Assembly: GCA_910587285.1 (NCBI GenBank)
Contig: CAJULM010000037.1
Coordinates: 1 to 26,165, forward strand
Reading direction: 5' to 3'
DNA length: 26,165 bases
From: an uncultured Oscillospiraceae bacterium
GTDB lineage: Bacteria; Bacillota; Clostridia; Oscillospirales; Oscillospiraceae
Positions 1-7,138 of the stretch are shown piece after piece; the stretch's first letter is position 1, and the number at the start of each line of letters is the position of its first letter. A program made the position numbers and the translations under genes. A model generated the notes under the pieces. That model was not told the DNA's origin. It saw nothing but the letters and a program-made list of their open reading frames with translations, and did no database searches.

Positions 1-61
1 TCTAAACCTGCTGATACTGAATTTATTAACCTGAAACTTATTATACGAGGAGGATTTGAAC

Positions 62-409
62 ATGGCAAAGGGATTCAACAGCCGCGGTATGGGCGGCATG
101 GGGGGCGGCAACATGAACAGCATGATCCGCCAGGCCCAGAAAATGCAGCAGGATATGCTCAAGGCTCAGGAGGAGTTGGAGAGCAAAAACTATGAGGCTG
201 CGGCGGGGGGCGGCGTGGTGACTGCCACGGTGTCCGGCAAGAAGGAGCTGGTGTCCGTGGCCATCGACCCCGAGGCGGTGGATCCGGACGACGTGGAGAT
301 GCTCCAGGACCTGATCGTGGCCGCCGTGAACGAGGCGCTGCGGAAAGCAAATGAGGACGCTGCCAGCCAGATGTCCAAGCTGACAGGTGGATTGAACCTC
401 CCCTTTTAG
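62..409 (+). CDS. ybaB: YbaB/EbfC family nucleoid-associated protein
   Basis: 115-aa protein of the YbaB/EbfC family, small dimeric DNA-binding proteins usually encoded next to dnaX and recR. The N-terminus is glycine- and methionine-rich (GGMGGGNMNSMIRQAQKMQ). A helical stretch with QKMQQDMLKAQEELE and the family core (GGGVVTATVSGKKELVSVAIDPEAVDPDDVEMLQDLI, about residues 50-85) follow. The protein ends in the usual GGLNLPF-type tail. The ATG at 62 was chosen because GAGGAGG at 47-53 sits 8 nt upstream; a TTG at 56 in the same frame is too close to it. The upstream gene lies outside the window; dnaX would be expected there from other Firmicutes. The next gene is a Nudix hydrolase rather than recR. 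Family assignment is firm; a role in nucleoid organisation or recombination is known only for homologues. Confidence 0.95.
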   Translation: MAKGFNSRGMGGMGGGNMNSMIRQAQKMQQDMLKAQEELESKNYEAAAGGGVVTATVSGKKELVSVAIDPEAVDPDDVEMLQDLIVAAVNEALRKANEDAASQMSKLTGGLNLPF

Positions 410-468
410 CATCTGAGCCGTCGTAAGCCGCGCGTTGCGGACAGGCTGATGTCTAAGGAGGGGCAATG

Positions 469-957
469 ATGCACAACAGTACCTTGTGTTATCTGGAAAA
501 CGCCCAGGGGGAGTACCTGATGCTCCACCGGGTGAAGAAAAAGGCGGACATCAACAAGGACAAGTGGATCGGCGTGGGCGGCAAGTTCGAGGAGGGGGAG
601 AGCCCCGACGAGTGCCTGCGCCGGGAGGTGCTGGAGGAGACTGGCCTCACCCTCACCGAATTCCAGTTCCGTGGGGTGGTCACCTTTCTGTGTAACGACA
701 GCGCCTCGGACCAGTTTATGTATCTGTTCACCGCTACGGGCTGGACGGGGGAGCTGAACATGAACTGCAGGGAGGGCGAGCTGGCCTGGGTTCCCAAGGG
801 GAAGGTGCTGGATCTACCCATCTGGGAGGGGGACGAGGTTTTCCTCAAGCTACTGGCGCAGGACGCGCCGCCCTTCCTGCTCACCCTGGACTACCGCGCG
901 AAGGACGGTGGGGACCGGCTGACCCGGGCGGTGCTGAATGGAAAGACCATCGTTTGA
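469..957 (+). CDS. Nudix hydrolase (MutT-like, 8-oxo-dGTP diphosphatase type)
   Basis: About 162 aa with a complete Nudix box at residues ~39-61: G-x5-E-x7-REVLEETGL, whose glutamates coordinate the catalytic metal. Family members hydrolyse nucleoside diphosphate-X compounds. The N-terminal pattern (STLCYLENAQGEYLMLHR) and length match the Firmicutes 8-oxo-dGTP diphosphatase subgroup, but the substrate cannot be fixed from sequence. AAGGAGG at 455-461 lies 4 nt before an ATG at 466 and 7 nt before the adjacent ATG at 469; the second is slightly better placed, and the choice changes only one methionine. It follows ybaB by about 60 bp on the same strand and is probably co-transcribed. The gene ends just before a parS-like palindrome. 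Confidence 0.92.
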   Translation: MHNSTLCYLENAQGEYLMLHRVKKKADINKDKWIGVGGKFEEGESPDECLRREVLEETGLTLTEFQFRGVVTFLCNDSASDQFMYLFTATGWTGELNMNCREGELAWVPKGKVLDLPIWEGDEVFLKLLAQDAPPFLLTLDYRAKDGGDRLTRAVLNGKTIV

Positions 958-959
958 GA

Positions 960-975
960 TGTTTCACATGAAACG
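960..975. promoter_or_regulatory. parS-like 16-bp palindrome (candidate ParB site)
   Basis: The sequence TGTTTCACATGAAACG differs at two positions from the canonical bacterial parS site TGTTTCACGTGAAACA. It has perfect 6-bp arms (GTTTCA/TGAAAC) around a CA centre. It occupies the short gap between the Nudix gene and the peptidase ribosome binding site. A ybaB gene, normally near oriC in Firmicutes, lies within 1 kb, which is where parS sites cluster. The resemblance is seen directly; ParB binding is inference. A repressor operator for the peptidase gene is an alternative. Confidence 0.5.
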
Positions 976-1007
976 TTCGTTCTAAGAATATCAAAGGAGG
1001 AAGCACC

Positions 1008-2711
1008 ATGAGATTTTCTGAGATGCCCTATGAGCGCCCTAAACTGGAGGTGTTTAAGGGGCAACTGACTGAGTTCACCGCTCGTCTGAAGGAGGCGGAG
1101 AGCTATGACAAGGCCAAGGCTGTATTTCTGGAGAAGGAGGAGGCCGACCGCCATGTGGAAACCCTGTGCACCCTGGCCAGTATCCGCAACTCCATCGACA
1201 CCCGGGACGAGTTCTACGATGGCGAGATGAACTTCTGGAACGCCGCGATTCCCGAGCTGGAGGAGTACGAGCAGGCGTGGAAGCTGGCCATGCTGGAGTC
1301 CCCCTTCCGCAAGGACTTTGAATCGGAGTACGGCAACCTGATGTTCCTCAACACCGAGATCGCCCTGAAGACCTTCTCCCCGGAGATTGTGTCCCAGCTT
1401 CAGCAGGAGAACGATCTGACGCAGGAGTACCAGAAGCTCATTGCCTCCGCCAAAATTCCCTTTGAGGATGGGGAGTATACCATCTCCCAGATGACCCCCT
1501 TTACCACCGATGCGGACGATGCCCGCCGCCTGGCCGCCTGGAAGGCGGTGGGGGGCTGGTACAAGGACCACCAGAGCGACCTGGACCGCATTTATGACGA
1601 ATTGACCCGTCTTCGGGATGAGATGGGCAAAAAGCTGGGCTATGAGGGATATACCACCTTGGGCTATTACCGAATGGGCCGCAACTGCTATACCAAGGAG
1701 GATGTGGAGCAGTTCCGCGCCGCCGTGCGCAAGTACTTGGTGCCTCTGGCTGACCGGATTTTCCAGGAGCAGGCCCGCCGGATCGGCGTAGAGTACCCGC
1801 TGAGCTACGTGGACAACGCCCTGAAATTTCGCTCCGGCAATCCCCGCCCCCAGGGGACGGCGGACGATATCCTGGCCCAAGGGAAGAAGTTCTATGATGA
1901 GCTGTCTCCGGAGACCAGCGAGTTTTTCCGCACCATGCTGGAGAATGAGCTGCTGGACGTGCTGTCCACCGAGGGCAAGGCCGGCGGCGGCTACTGCACC
2001 GGCATCATGGACTACAAAGTGCCCTTCATTTTTGCCAACTTCAACGGAACCCAGGGGGATGTGGAGGTGGTCACCCACGAGGCGGGCCACGCCTTTGCCT
2101 GCTGGATGAACCGAGATCGGGTGCCCTCCAGTTACATCTGGCCGGGGATGGAGGCCTGTGAGGTCCACTCCATGTCCATGGAGTTCATGGCTTGGCCCTG
2201 GACGGAGGGCTTCTTCGGCCCGGATACCAAAAAATATTTGTACAGTCATCTGGCCGGGGCCCTCACCTTTATCCCCTACGGCACCCTGGTGGACCACTTC
2301 CAGCACGAGGTCTACGCCAACCCGGAGATGACGCCCGCCCAGCGCCACGCCAAGTGGAAGGAGCTGCAGCAGGTCTATATGCCCTGGGTGAAGCTGGACG
2401 GAGCCATTCCCTTCTTCGCAGACGGCGAGGCGTGGCAGCGCCAGAGCCACATCTACGCCTCCCCATTCTATTATATCGACTACTGCCTGGCCCAGACGGT
2501 GGCGTTGGAGTTTTGGGCGCTGCTGCAAAAGGACAAAAAGGCGGCGTGGGAGAAGTATATGGCCTATACGAAGCAGGGCGGCAGCCGCACCTTCACCGAC
2601 CTGCTGAAAAACGCCGAGCTGGACAGCCCCTTCGACGAGAAGTGTCTGCGGGGCGTGTGCGAGACGGCCAGCGATTGGCTGGACAAGTTCGATTTGACCG
2701 GCATCGCGTGA
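1008..2711 (+). CDS. M3 family oligoendopeptidase (PepF-like)
   Basis: 567-aa zinc metallopeptidase of the M3 family, a cytosolic enzyme that cleaves short peptides. The HEXXH zinc motif HEAGH is at residues 357-361, within VVTHEAGHAFACW. A downstream Glu in the EACEVHSMSMEFM segment (~residue 385) is positioned as the third zinc ligand. The helical N-terminal region and total length fit PepF-type oligoendopeptidases. The ATG at 1008 is preceded by AAAGGAGG at 993-1000. No signal peptide is visible, consistent with peptide turnover in the cytoplasm. The gene is third in the forward run ybaB-Nudix-peptidase, after a 50-bp gap holding the parS-like palindrome, and is closed by a strong terminator 12 bp after its stop. 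Substrate preference is unknown. Confidence 0.95.
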   Translation: MRFSEMPYERPKLEVFKGQLTEFTARLKEAESYDKAKAVFLEKEEADRHVETLCTLASIRNSIDTRDEFYDGEMNFWNAAIPELEEYEQAWKLAMLESPFRKDFESEYGNLMFLNTEIALKTFSPEIVSQLQQENDLTQEYQKLIASAKIPFEDGEYTISQMTPFTTDADDARRLAAWKAVGGWYKDHQSDLDRIYDELTRLRDEMGKKLGYEGYTTLGYYRMGRNCYTKEDVEQFRAAVRKYLVPLADRIFQEQARRIGVEYPLSYVDNALKFRSGNPRPQGTADDILAQGKKFYDELSPETSEFFRTMLENELLDVLSTEGKAGGGYCTGIMDYKVPFIFANFNGTQGDVEVVTHEAGHAFACWMNRDRVPSSYIWPGMEACEVHSMSMEFMAWPWTEGFFGPDTKKYLYSHLAGALTFIPYGTLVDHFQHEVYANPEMTPAQRHAKWKELQQVYMPWVKLDGAIPFFADGEAWQRQSHIYASPFYYIDYCLAQTVALEFWALLQKDKKAAWEKYMAYTKQGGSRTFTDLLKNAELDSPFDEKCLRGVCETASDWLDKFDLTGIA

Positions 2712-2723
2712 CAAAACACAAAG

Positions 2724-2759
2724 AGAGCGCCCCTCCCCCATGCGGGGGAGGGGCGCTCT
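2724..2759. terminator. Bidirectional intrinsic terminator between peptidase and GH13 genes
   Basis: Perfect 16-bp stem (AGAGCGCCCCTCCCCC with its complement) closed by an ATGC loop. It is flanked by A-rich sequence on the left (ACAAAACACAA) and TTGTTTT on the right, so it can stop transcripts from both converging genes. Confidence 0.93.
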
Positions 2760-2768
2760 TGTTTTGCG

Positions 2769-4058
2769 TCAGGGCCGGACCTCCAGCACGACCGGCTCAC
2801 CGCGGCAGCTCAGGCAGCCGCCGGCCACCTCTACGCGGCTGCCGTCCAGCAGGTTTTCATAGCTGCCGTCGGGCGCAAATTCGCCAACGCGCACCAGTGC
2901 AGCGGTTCCTTGGGCACTGAATACGCCCACCAGCCGCCGGTCTCCCTTGGTGTGAACGGCGCACAGTACGTCCCCGGGCAGGGCATGGACCTGGTAGACG
3001 CTGTCGGTGAGGAGGGGATGCTTTTTCAGGGCGCACATCCGCTGGAACAGGGCGGTGCGGTCCGGACCGGACCAGTCCACGCCGTCCCGGTGGAACAGGC
3101 TGGGCAGGTGGACGCAGCCCGTCTCCTGTCCGGCGTAAATCAGCGCCGTGCCCTTCAGGAAAAAGCTGAAGGCGGTCCAGTTGAGCAGAGCCCTCTCGTC
3201 GGGCAGCAGGAAGGCGGCGCGCAGCTGGTCGTGGTTTTCCAGGAAGCGCAGCTTGCTGTAATTGCGGGGGTAGATGACCTCCTGCCGGTTGATGGCCTGG
3301 GCATAGTGGTCTAAAGAGGTCTTTCCCTCCAGGTAGTCTCGGAATATGTGGTAGATGTCGTAATCGTAGCAGAGATCGAAGGCGTCGTAGGCCTGGCAGT
3401 CGGACAGGCAGTCGTAACCCATGGCCCGGATGTGGGCGATGAAGGCGGGGTCCACGGTCTCCGCCAGCCACAGGCAGCCGGGACGGACGGCCTCCACCTG
3501 GGCCCTGGCCTCCCGCCAGAAAGCCAGGGGCACCAGAGAGGCCACGTCGCACCGGAAGCCGTCCACCATGGAGGCCCAGTATTTCAGCGTGTCGATTTGA
3601 TATTGCCACAGCTCCCGGTGGGAGTAGTCCAAATCCACAACGTCGGACCAGTCCCCCACCCGGTTGCCCAGGCTGCCGTCCGGCTTGTGGTAGAACCAGC
3701 CGGGATGCTCCGCGGCCAGGACGGAGTCGGGCGAGGTGTGGTTATACACTACGTCGATGATGCACTTCATGCCCAGACTGTGGGCCTCGTCCACCAGGCG
3801 GCGGAAGTCATCCAGGGTTCCGTATTCCGGATTCACCGCCCGGTAATCCCGAATGGCGTAGGGGCAGCCCAACGAGCCCTTGCGGGCGGCTTCGCCGATG
3901 GGGTGGATGGGCAGCAGCCACAGCACGTCTGCGCCCAGATCGCGGATGCGGGGCAGATCTCGCCGGACGCCGTCAAAGGTGCCTTCCGGGGTGTGGTTGC
4001 GGACAAAAACAGAGTAGATAACCTGATTGCGGTAGAGGGTGGTTGTGTTTTCCGCCAT
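2769..4058 (-). CDS. GH13 (alpha-amylase family) glycoside hydrolase
   Basis: 429-aa protein of glycoside hydrolase family 13, which acts on alpha-glucosidic bonds. Four conserved regions are visible: region I DVVYNH (102-107); region II GFRCDVASL with the nucleophile Asp171; region III WLAETVDP with acid/base Glu200; region IV FLENHD with the transition-state Asp277. A short beta-rich C-terminal domain follows from about residue 345. There is no signal peptide, so it is probably cytosolic and handles imported maltodextrin or trehalose-type sugars. The start is supported by GGGAGG upstream (TGGGAGGAATCAAGCC then ATG). No sugar transporter or regulator is adjacent. At 429 aa it is short for GH13 and lacks extra starch-binding modules. 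Exact activity (amylase, neopullulanase, glucosidase) is undetermined. Confidence 0.92.
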   Translation of the reverse strand: MAENTTTLYRNQVIYSVFVRNHTPEGTFDGVRRDLPRIRDLGADVLWLLPIHPIGEAARKGSLGCPYAIRDYRAVNPEYGTLDDFRRLVDEAHSLGMKCIIDVVYNHTSPDSVLAAEHPGWFYHKPDGSLGNRVGDWSDVVDLDYSHRELWQYQIDTLKYWASMVDGFRCDVASLVPLAFWREARAQVEAVRPGCLWLAETVDPAFIAHIRAMGYDCLSDCQAYDAFDLCYDYDIYHIFRDYLEGKTSLDHYAQAINRQEVIYPRNYSKLRFLENHDQLRAAFLLPDERALLNWTAFSFFLKGTALIYAGQETGCVHLPSLFHRDGVDWSGPDRTALFQRMCALKKHPLLTDSVYQVHALPGDVLCAVHTKGDRRLVGVFSAQGTAALVRVGEFAPDGSYENLLDGSRVEVAGGCLSCRGEPVVLEVRP

Positions 4059-4258
4059 GGCTTGATTCCTCCCATTGATAGCGGACTCGCATCAGGCGGG
4101 CCGCCGGTTGATTGACTTTGAGCGGCGGAGCCGTTCCCTCAAACTCTATCCCAAACCGGGGCAAAAATCAAGGGGTTGCAAAAAATTTGCGTTGGGGGTG
4201 CACGGTTTCGTACAAGAGAAAACCGGAGCGGGGGAGGCCGCAGAGAGGAGGTGAGGAG

Positions 4259-4804
4259 ATGTTTGTTTTGAAGGCGGAAAAGAACCGTCTTACGGTGTTA
4301 GAGCGGGAGCTTGTGACCAGCGGATCGGTGGAGGCCTACACGGTCCGCTTTCAGTTTTCTCGGGACTGGGATGGACTGAGCCGGGCGGCGTGCTTCAGGG
4401 CCGGGGCGCAGACGGTGTCTGTGCTGCTGGACGGCGGCGGGGAGTGTACCGTTCCCTGGGAGGTGATGGGTCCGGATGGCAAGGGAAAAACGCTTTACGC
4501 CGGGGTGTGCGGCACAAAGGAGGGGGGAGTGGTGCTGCCCACCGTTTGGGCCGGGCTGGGCGTTATCCTGGAGGGGGCCAGCGGCGGGGAAAACGCGAGA
4601 GCGCCCACCGCGCAGCTGTGGCGGCAGGAGCTGGGGCAAAAGCAGGACCGGCTTGCGGGGCGGCCGGGGCAGCTGGTGGGATTTGACGGGGCCGGCAGGG
4701 CGGTGGCAGTGGACGGTGCGGCCGCTCCAACCGGGGCAGAAACGGCCACTCAGGAGGAGACAAACGAGATGCTCGACGAAGTATTCGGCTTCGCGGGAGA
4801 GTAA
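4259..4804 (+). CDS. Phage tail/baseplate-type protein
   Basis: About 181 aa. The N-terminus carries a pattern common in Firmicutes phage tail and baseplate proteins: YTVRFQFSRDWDGLSRAACF, then KTLYAGVCGTKEGGVVLPT and a tryptophan-containing segment. The start at 4259 was chosen because GAGGAGG lies just upstream (4245-4251); the frame remains open to 4112 but has no comparable signal there. The last 19 residues (ATQEETNEMLDEVFGFAGE) resemble the tail of the next protein. It is the first gene of a five-gene forward cassette with collar, holin and endolysin genes downstream. The neighbours and domain pattern support a phage structural role, probably in the receptor-binding tip. Its precise position in a particle is unknown. 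Confidence 0.7.
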   Translation: MFVLKAEKNRLTVLERELVTSGSVEAYTVRFQFSRDWDGLSRAACFRAGAQTVSVLLDGGGECTVPWEVMGPDGKGKTLYAGVCGTKEGGVVLPTVWAGLGVILEGASGGENARAPTAQLWRQELGQKQDRLAGRPGQLVGFDGAGRAVAVDGAAAPTGAETATQEETNEMLDEVFGFAGE

Positions 4805-4819
4805 AATGGAGGGAAAAGA

Positions 4820-5419
4820 ATGGCTTACAATGAGGAAAAGCTGGCGAATCTGAGGGTGCTGAAGACGCTGGCGGAGCGGGTGAGACGGGAGTGCGCCGGC
4901 AAGGAGCGCGTGGAGGCCTTGGAGAGCCGGGTGAATGAGCTGACGGTTCAGGGCGGCGAGCCCAACGTGATCGTCGAAGTGAAGGTGAACGGCGAGAGCC
5001 AAGCCGTGGCGGGCAAGGCGGTGGATATCGCTGTGCCGGTCAAAGCGTCCGAGCTGGAAAATGACGCCGGGTATCAGAGCGCCGCGCAGGTGGCCGCGGC
5101 CATCGCCGCCGCCGGCCACGCCGGATTTGAGACGGCGCAGGCCGTCCCGGACGCAGCCCAGGCGAAGGACAATGTGCTGTACCTGGTGATGAACGAGCAG
5201 ACCGGGCATTACGACATTTACGCCAAGGTGGGCGGCGAGATGGCGCTGCTGGACGACACCACCGTGGACCTGTCCGGCTATGTGGAGAAGGCGGAGGGCA
5301 AGGGCCTGTCCTCCGAGGACTTCACTGCCGCGCTGAAGGCCAAGCTGGAAAGCCTGAGCGCGGCCACTGACGAGGAAGTGGCGGAGATGCTCAGCGATGT
5401 TTTTGCTGCGCAGGAGTAA
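4820..5419 (+). CDS. Phage tail-fibre-associated protein, function unassigned
   Basis: 199 aa. The N-terminal ~50 residues are charged and helical (EEKLANLRVLKTLAERVRRE), likely a coiled coil. A beta-rich segment follows (NVIVEVKVNGESQAVAG and AVDIAVPVKASELENDAGY), a pattern common in phage fibre and baseplate proteins. The C-terminus is alanine-rich, ending ATDEEVAEMLSDVFAAQE, similar to the end of the preceding protein. The gene starts 15 bp after its neighbour with a GGAGGGAAAAGA ribosome binding site. No enzymatic motif is visible. The most likely role is a fibre, connector or fibre-assembly component; this rests on position and general pattern, not on a firm family match. Confidence 0.6.
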   Translation: MAYNEEKLANLRVLKTLAERVRRECAGKERVEALESRVNELTVQGGEPNVIVEVKVNGESQAVAGKAVDIAVPVKASELENDAGYQSAAQVAAAIAAAGHAGFETAQAVPDAAQAKDNVLYLVMNEQTGHYDIYAKVGGEMALLDDTTVDLSGYVEKAEGKGLSSEDFTAALKAKLESLSAATDEEVAEMLSDVFAAQE

Positions 5420-5426
5420 AGGGCCT

Positions 5427-5450
5427 GGGGGGCGGATGAATCCGCTCCCC
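5427..5450 (+). terminator. GC-rich hairpin between fibre and collar genes (weak terminator or processing site)
   Basis: Eleven-bp stem with one G-T wobble (GGGGGGCGGAT against ATCCGCTCCCC) and a 2-nt loop. Only a poor U-tract follows (TGTCTCTAAAA), so partial termination or mRNA processing inside the cassette is more likely than a full stop. Confidence 0.45.
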
Positions 5451-5480
5451 TGTCTCTAAAATAAAAGGCGAAAGGAACGC

Positions 5481-5993
5481 ATGATGAAGAAAGTGATCAA
5501 TTTAGAGCAGCTGCGCCAGGCCGTGCTGGAGTCGAAGCGGCTGACCGGAGAAGTGGCTCAGGCGGCGGCTCGGGCCATCGGGGAACTGGCGGCGGCCATG
5601 CAGGGGGGAGTTCCCTCCGGCTGCATCCTGATCTGGTCGGGGGCGGAGGAGGAGCTTCCAGAGGGCTGGGCGCTGTGCGACGGGCAGGATGGACGGCCTG
5701 ATCTGCGCAGCCGGTTTGTATTGGGAGCGGGGAGCGGATATGCGGTGGGCGTCACAGGCGGCGAGGAATCGCATATTCTGACAATGAGCGAGCTGCCCAG
5801 ACACAACCATACCAACTCCGACCACTACCTGAATTTCAAAACAGGCAGCAATGGCGCCAGCGCCGGTGATACTACGGTGGTCGTCAGCGGAACGCACCAG
5901 TATTCCAACAAGGCGGTGGGCTATACGGGCGAGGATGCCGCCCATAACAATATGCCGCCCTACTATGCGCTGTGCTATATCATCAAGCTGTGA
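5481..5993 (+). CDS. Phage tail collar domain protein
   Basis: 170 aa with a clear phage tail-collar domain from about residue 43: GCILIWSGAEEELPEGWALCDGQ, then DLRSRFVLGAG, GGEESHILTMSELPRHNH and the terminal NNMPPYYALCYIIKL. These are the hallmark stretches of collar proteins at the host-facing end of tails. The N-terminal 40 residues are helical (INLEQLRQAVLESKRL) and probably trimerise or attach to a fibre. AAAGGA at 5471-5476 precedes two consecutive ATGs (5481, 5484), so the exact start is ambiguous by one residue. It is third in the phage-like cassette. The protein is short compared with full tail fibres, suggesting a tip module. Domain assignment is confident; a role in adsorption is inferred. 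Confidence 0.9.
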   Translation: MMKKVINLEQLRQAVLESKRLTGEVAQAAARAIGELAAAMQGGVPSGCILIWSGAEEELPEGWALCDGQDGRPDLRSRFVLGAGSGYAVGVTGGEESHILTMSELPRHNHTNSDHYLNFKTGSNGASAGDTTVVVSGTHQYSNKAVGYTGEDAAHNNMPPYYALCYIIKL

Positions 5994-6006
5994 AGGAGGA
6001 GCATCA

Positions 6007-6093
6007 ATGCAGGAAGGCTGTAACGTTAACAAGTGCCGCCCGCTCCCCGCATTGAGGCGGTGGAGCGGGAGAAGGAGGACAAAATATGTATGA
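6007..6093 (+). CDS. Possible 28-aa mini-protein preceding the holin gene
   Basis: A short frame starts at an ATG 7 nt after a strong AAGGAGG (5993-5999), reads 28 codons and overlaps the holin gene start by 8 bp. The product would be basic, beginning MQEGCNVNKCRPL and rich in Arg and Trp. No family is recognised. The ribosome binding site implies translation here, but the rest of the segment reads more like ordinary protein in another frame (IEAVEREKEDKI). The original gene may therefore have shifted frame, or translation may only serve coupling to the holin gene. Confidence 0.35.
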   Translation: MQEGCNVNKCRPLPALRRWSGRRRTKYV

Positions 6094-6289
6094 GATAGTG
6101 ATAAGACGGCTGGGGAATCTGCTCAGTGTGAAATCGCTGGTGACGCTGACGCTGACGGGGGTATTTGCGGTGATGACCATGCATCAGGCCGTCAGCCAGG
6201 AGTTTATGACGGTGTACTCCGTGGTGATAGCGTTCTATTTCGGCACCCAGGTCCAGAAGGCGCAGGGCGCAGTGGAGGGAAAAGCATGA
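6086..6289 (+). CDS. Small holin-like membrane protein
   Basis: 67 aa with two hydrophobic stretches, about residues 17-33 (SLVTLTLTGVFAVMTMH) and 40-54 (FMTVYSVVIAFYFGT), and a short polar tail (QVQKAQGAVEGKA). Size, two-segment topology and position directly before an endolysin gene are typical of holins, which form membrane lesions that release the lysin. AAGGAGG at 6072-6078 lies 7 nt before the start. The stop overlaps the endolysin start by 4 bp (ATGA), indicating translational coupling. Holin families are diverse, so the call rests mainly on context. Confidence 0.75.
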   Translation: MYEIVIRRLGNLLSVKSLVTLTLTGVFAVMTMHQAVSQEFMTVYSVVIAFYFGTQVQKAQGAVEGKA

Positions 6290-7014
6290 CGGCCCAGGAG
6301 CGGCTCATCGCCGCAGCCCAGGAACAGGAGGGCTATCTGGGGAAAAAGACCAACGCGCAGCTGGATGATTTCAAAGCCAACGCGGGCGGACTGTGGAACA
6401 AGTTTGCTCGGGATATGGACGCCCTGGAAGACTTCTACAACGGCCAAAAGAATGGCTACGACTGGTGCGATGTGTTTGTGGACTGGTGCTTTGTGCGCAC
6501 CTTTGGGGTGGAGCTGGCGCGGAAGCTGACCTGCCAGCCCAGGTACTCCCTGGGGGCGGGGACCAAGTATTCCATGGACTACTACAAGGCGCGGGGGCGG
6601 TTTTTCATGACGCCTCAGCCGGGAGATCAAATTTTCTTCGGCACAGCCACCGTGACCAGCCACACAGGGCTGGTGGTGGCGGTGAAGGACGGGTATGTGC
6701 ACACGGTAGAGGGAAACGCGGGCAGTCCCAGCGCGGTCCGCCTGTGCAGATATTCCCAGCAATACGCGAAAATCAAGGGCTATGGGCGGCCGGACTGGTC
6801 GCTGGTGATCGGGGAACCGGAGGAGGACGATGAGATGGTGATTTATAAGGCGCTGACCGATGTGCCGGAATACTACCAGGCAGCAGTGCAAAAGGCGGTG
6901 GATCAGGGTGCGCTGAACGGCACCGGGGACGGAGAGCTGAACGTGTCCGAGGACCTGTGCAGGACGCTCACGGTTCTGGACCGGTTGGGCGTGCTGGACA
7001 AGGCGGCCACCTGA
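6286..7014 (+). CDS. CHAP-domain endolysin with SLH-like C-terminal region
   Basis: 242 aa. Residues ~1-175 form a CHAP (NlpC/P60-like) peptidase or amidase domain: candidate catalytic Cys61 in YDWCDVFVDWCF, His126 in TVTSHTGLV and the VEGNAG segment (141-146) supplying the polar third position. Such enzymes cut peptidoglycan peptides or the amide bond to muramic acid. The C-terminal ~55 residues (TDVPEYYQAAVQKAVDQGAL ... SEDLCRTLTVLDRLGVLD) resemble an S-layer-homology-type repeat and may bind the cell wall; that reading is inference. There is no signal peptide, consistent with export through the holin. The ATG overlaps the holin stop. It is the last gene of the cassette and is followed by a very strong terminator. 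Confidence 0.88.
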   Translation: MTAQERLIAAAQEQEGYLGKKTNAQLDDFKANAGGLWNKFARDMDALEDFYNGQKNGYDWCDVFVDWCFVRTFGVELARKLTCQPRYSLGAGTKYSMDYYKARGRFFMTPQPGDQIFFGTATVTSHTGLVVAVKDGYVHTVEGNAGSPSAVRLCRYSQQYAKIKGYGRPDWSLVIGEPEEDDEMVIYKALTDVPEYYQAAVQKAVDQGALNGTGDGELNVSEDLCRTLTVLDRLGVLDKAAT

Positions 7015-7023
7015 AATAAAAGG

Positions 7024-7064
7024 AAAAGCCCCCCTTAAACCGTTATGGTTTAAGGGGGGCTTTT
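7024..7064. terminator. Strong bidirectional terminator after the endolysin gene
   Basis: Perfect 18-bp stem (AAAAGCCCCCCTTAAACC and complement) with loop GTTAT. The A-run and T-run form the stem ends, so it can terminate the phage cassette from the left and the acetyltransferase transcript from the right. Confidence 0.95.
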
Positions 7065-7138
7065 GGCATCCGTGCGGTGATTGACGCGTCCGCTCCCCTC
7101 AGGAGCAAAGCTGCTGTGGGAAACGGGCGGCGTTTCAC

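Noticed and set aside
891..2741. A 616-codon minus-strand open frame opposite the oligoendopeptidase
   Set aside because: It is antisense to a clear M3 peptidase and shows the same GC-driven composition with no domain.
4176..4216. Promoter for the phage-like cassette in the 200-bp gap 4059-4258 (TTGCGT...TACAAG)
   Set aside because: The boxes are weak and the spacer 18 nt; no confident promoter or att-like repeat is visible in this gap beyond the ribosome binding sites.
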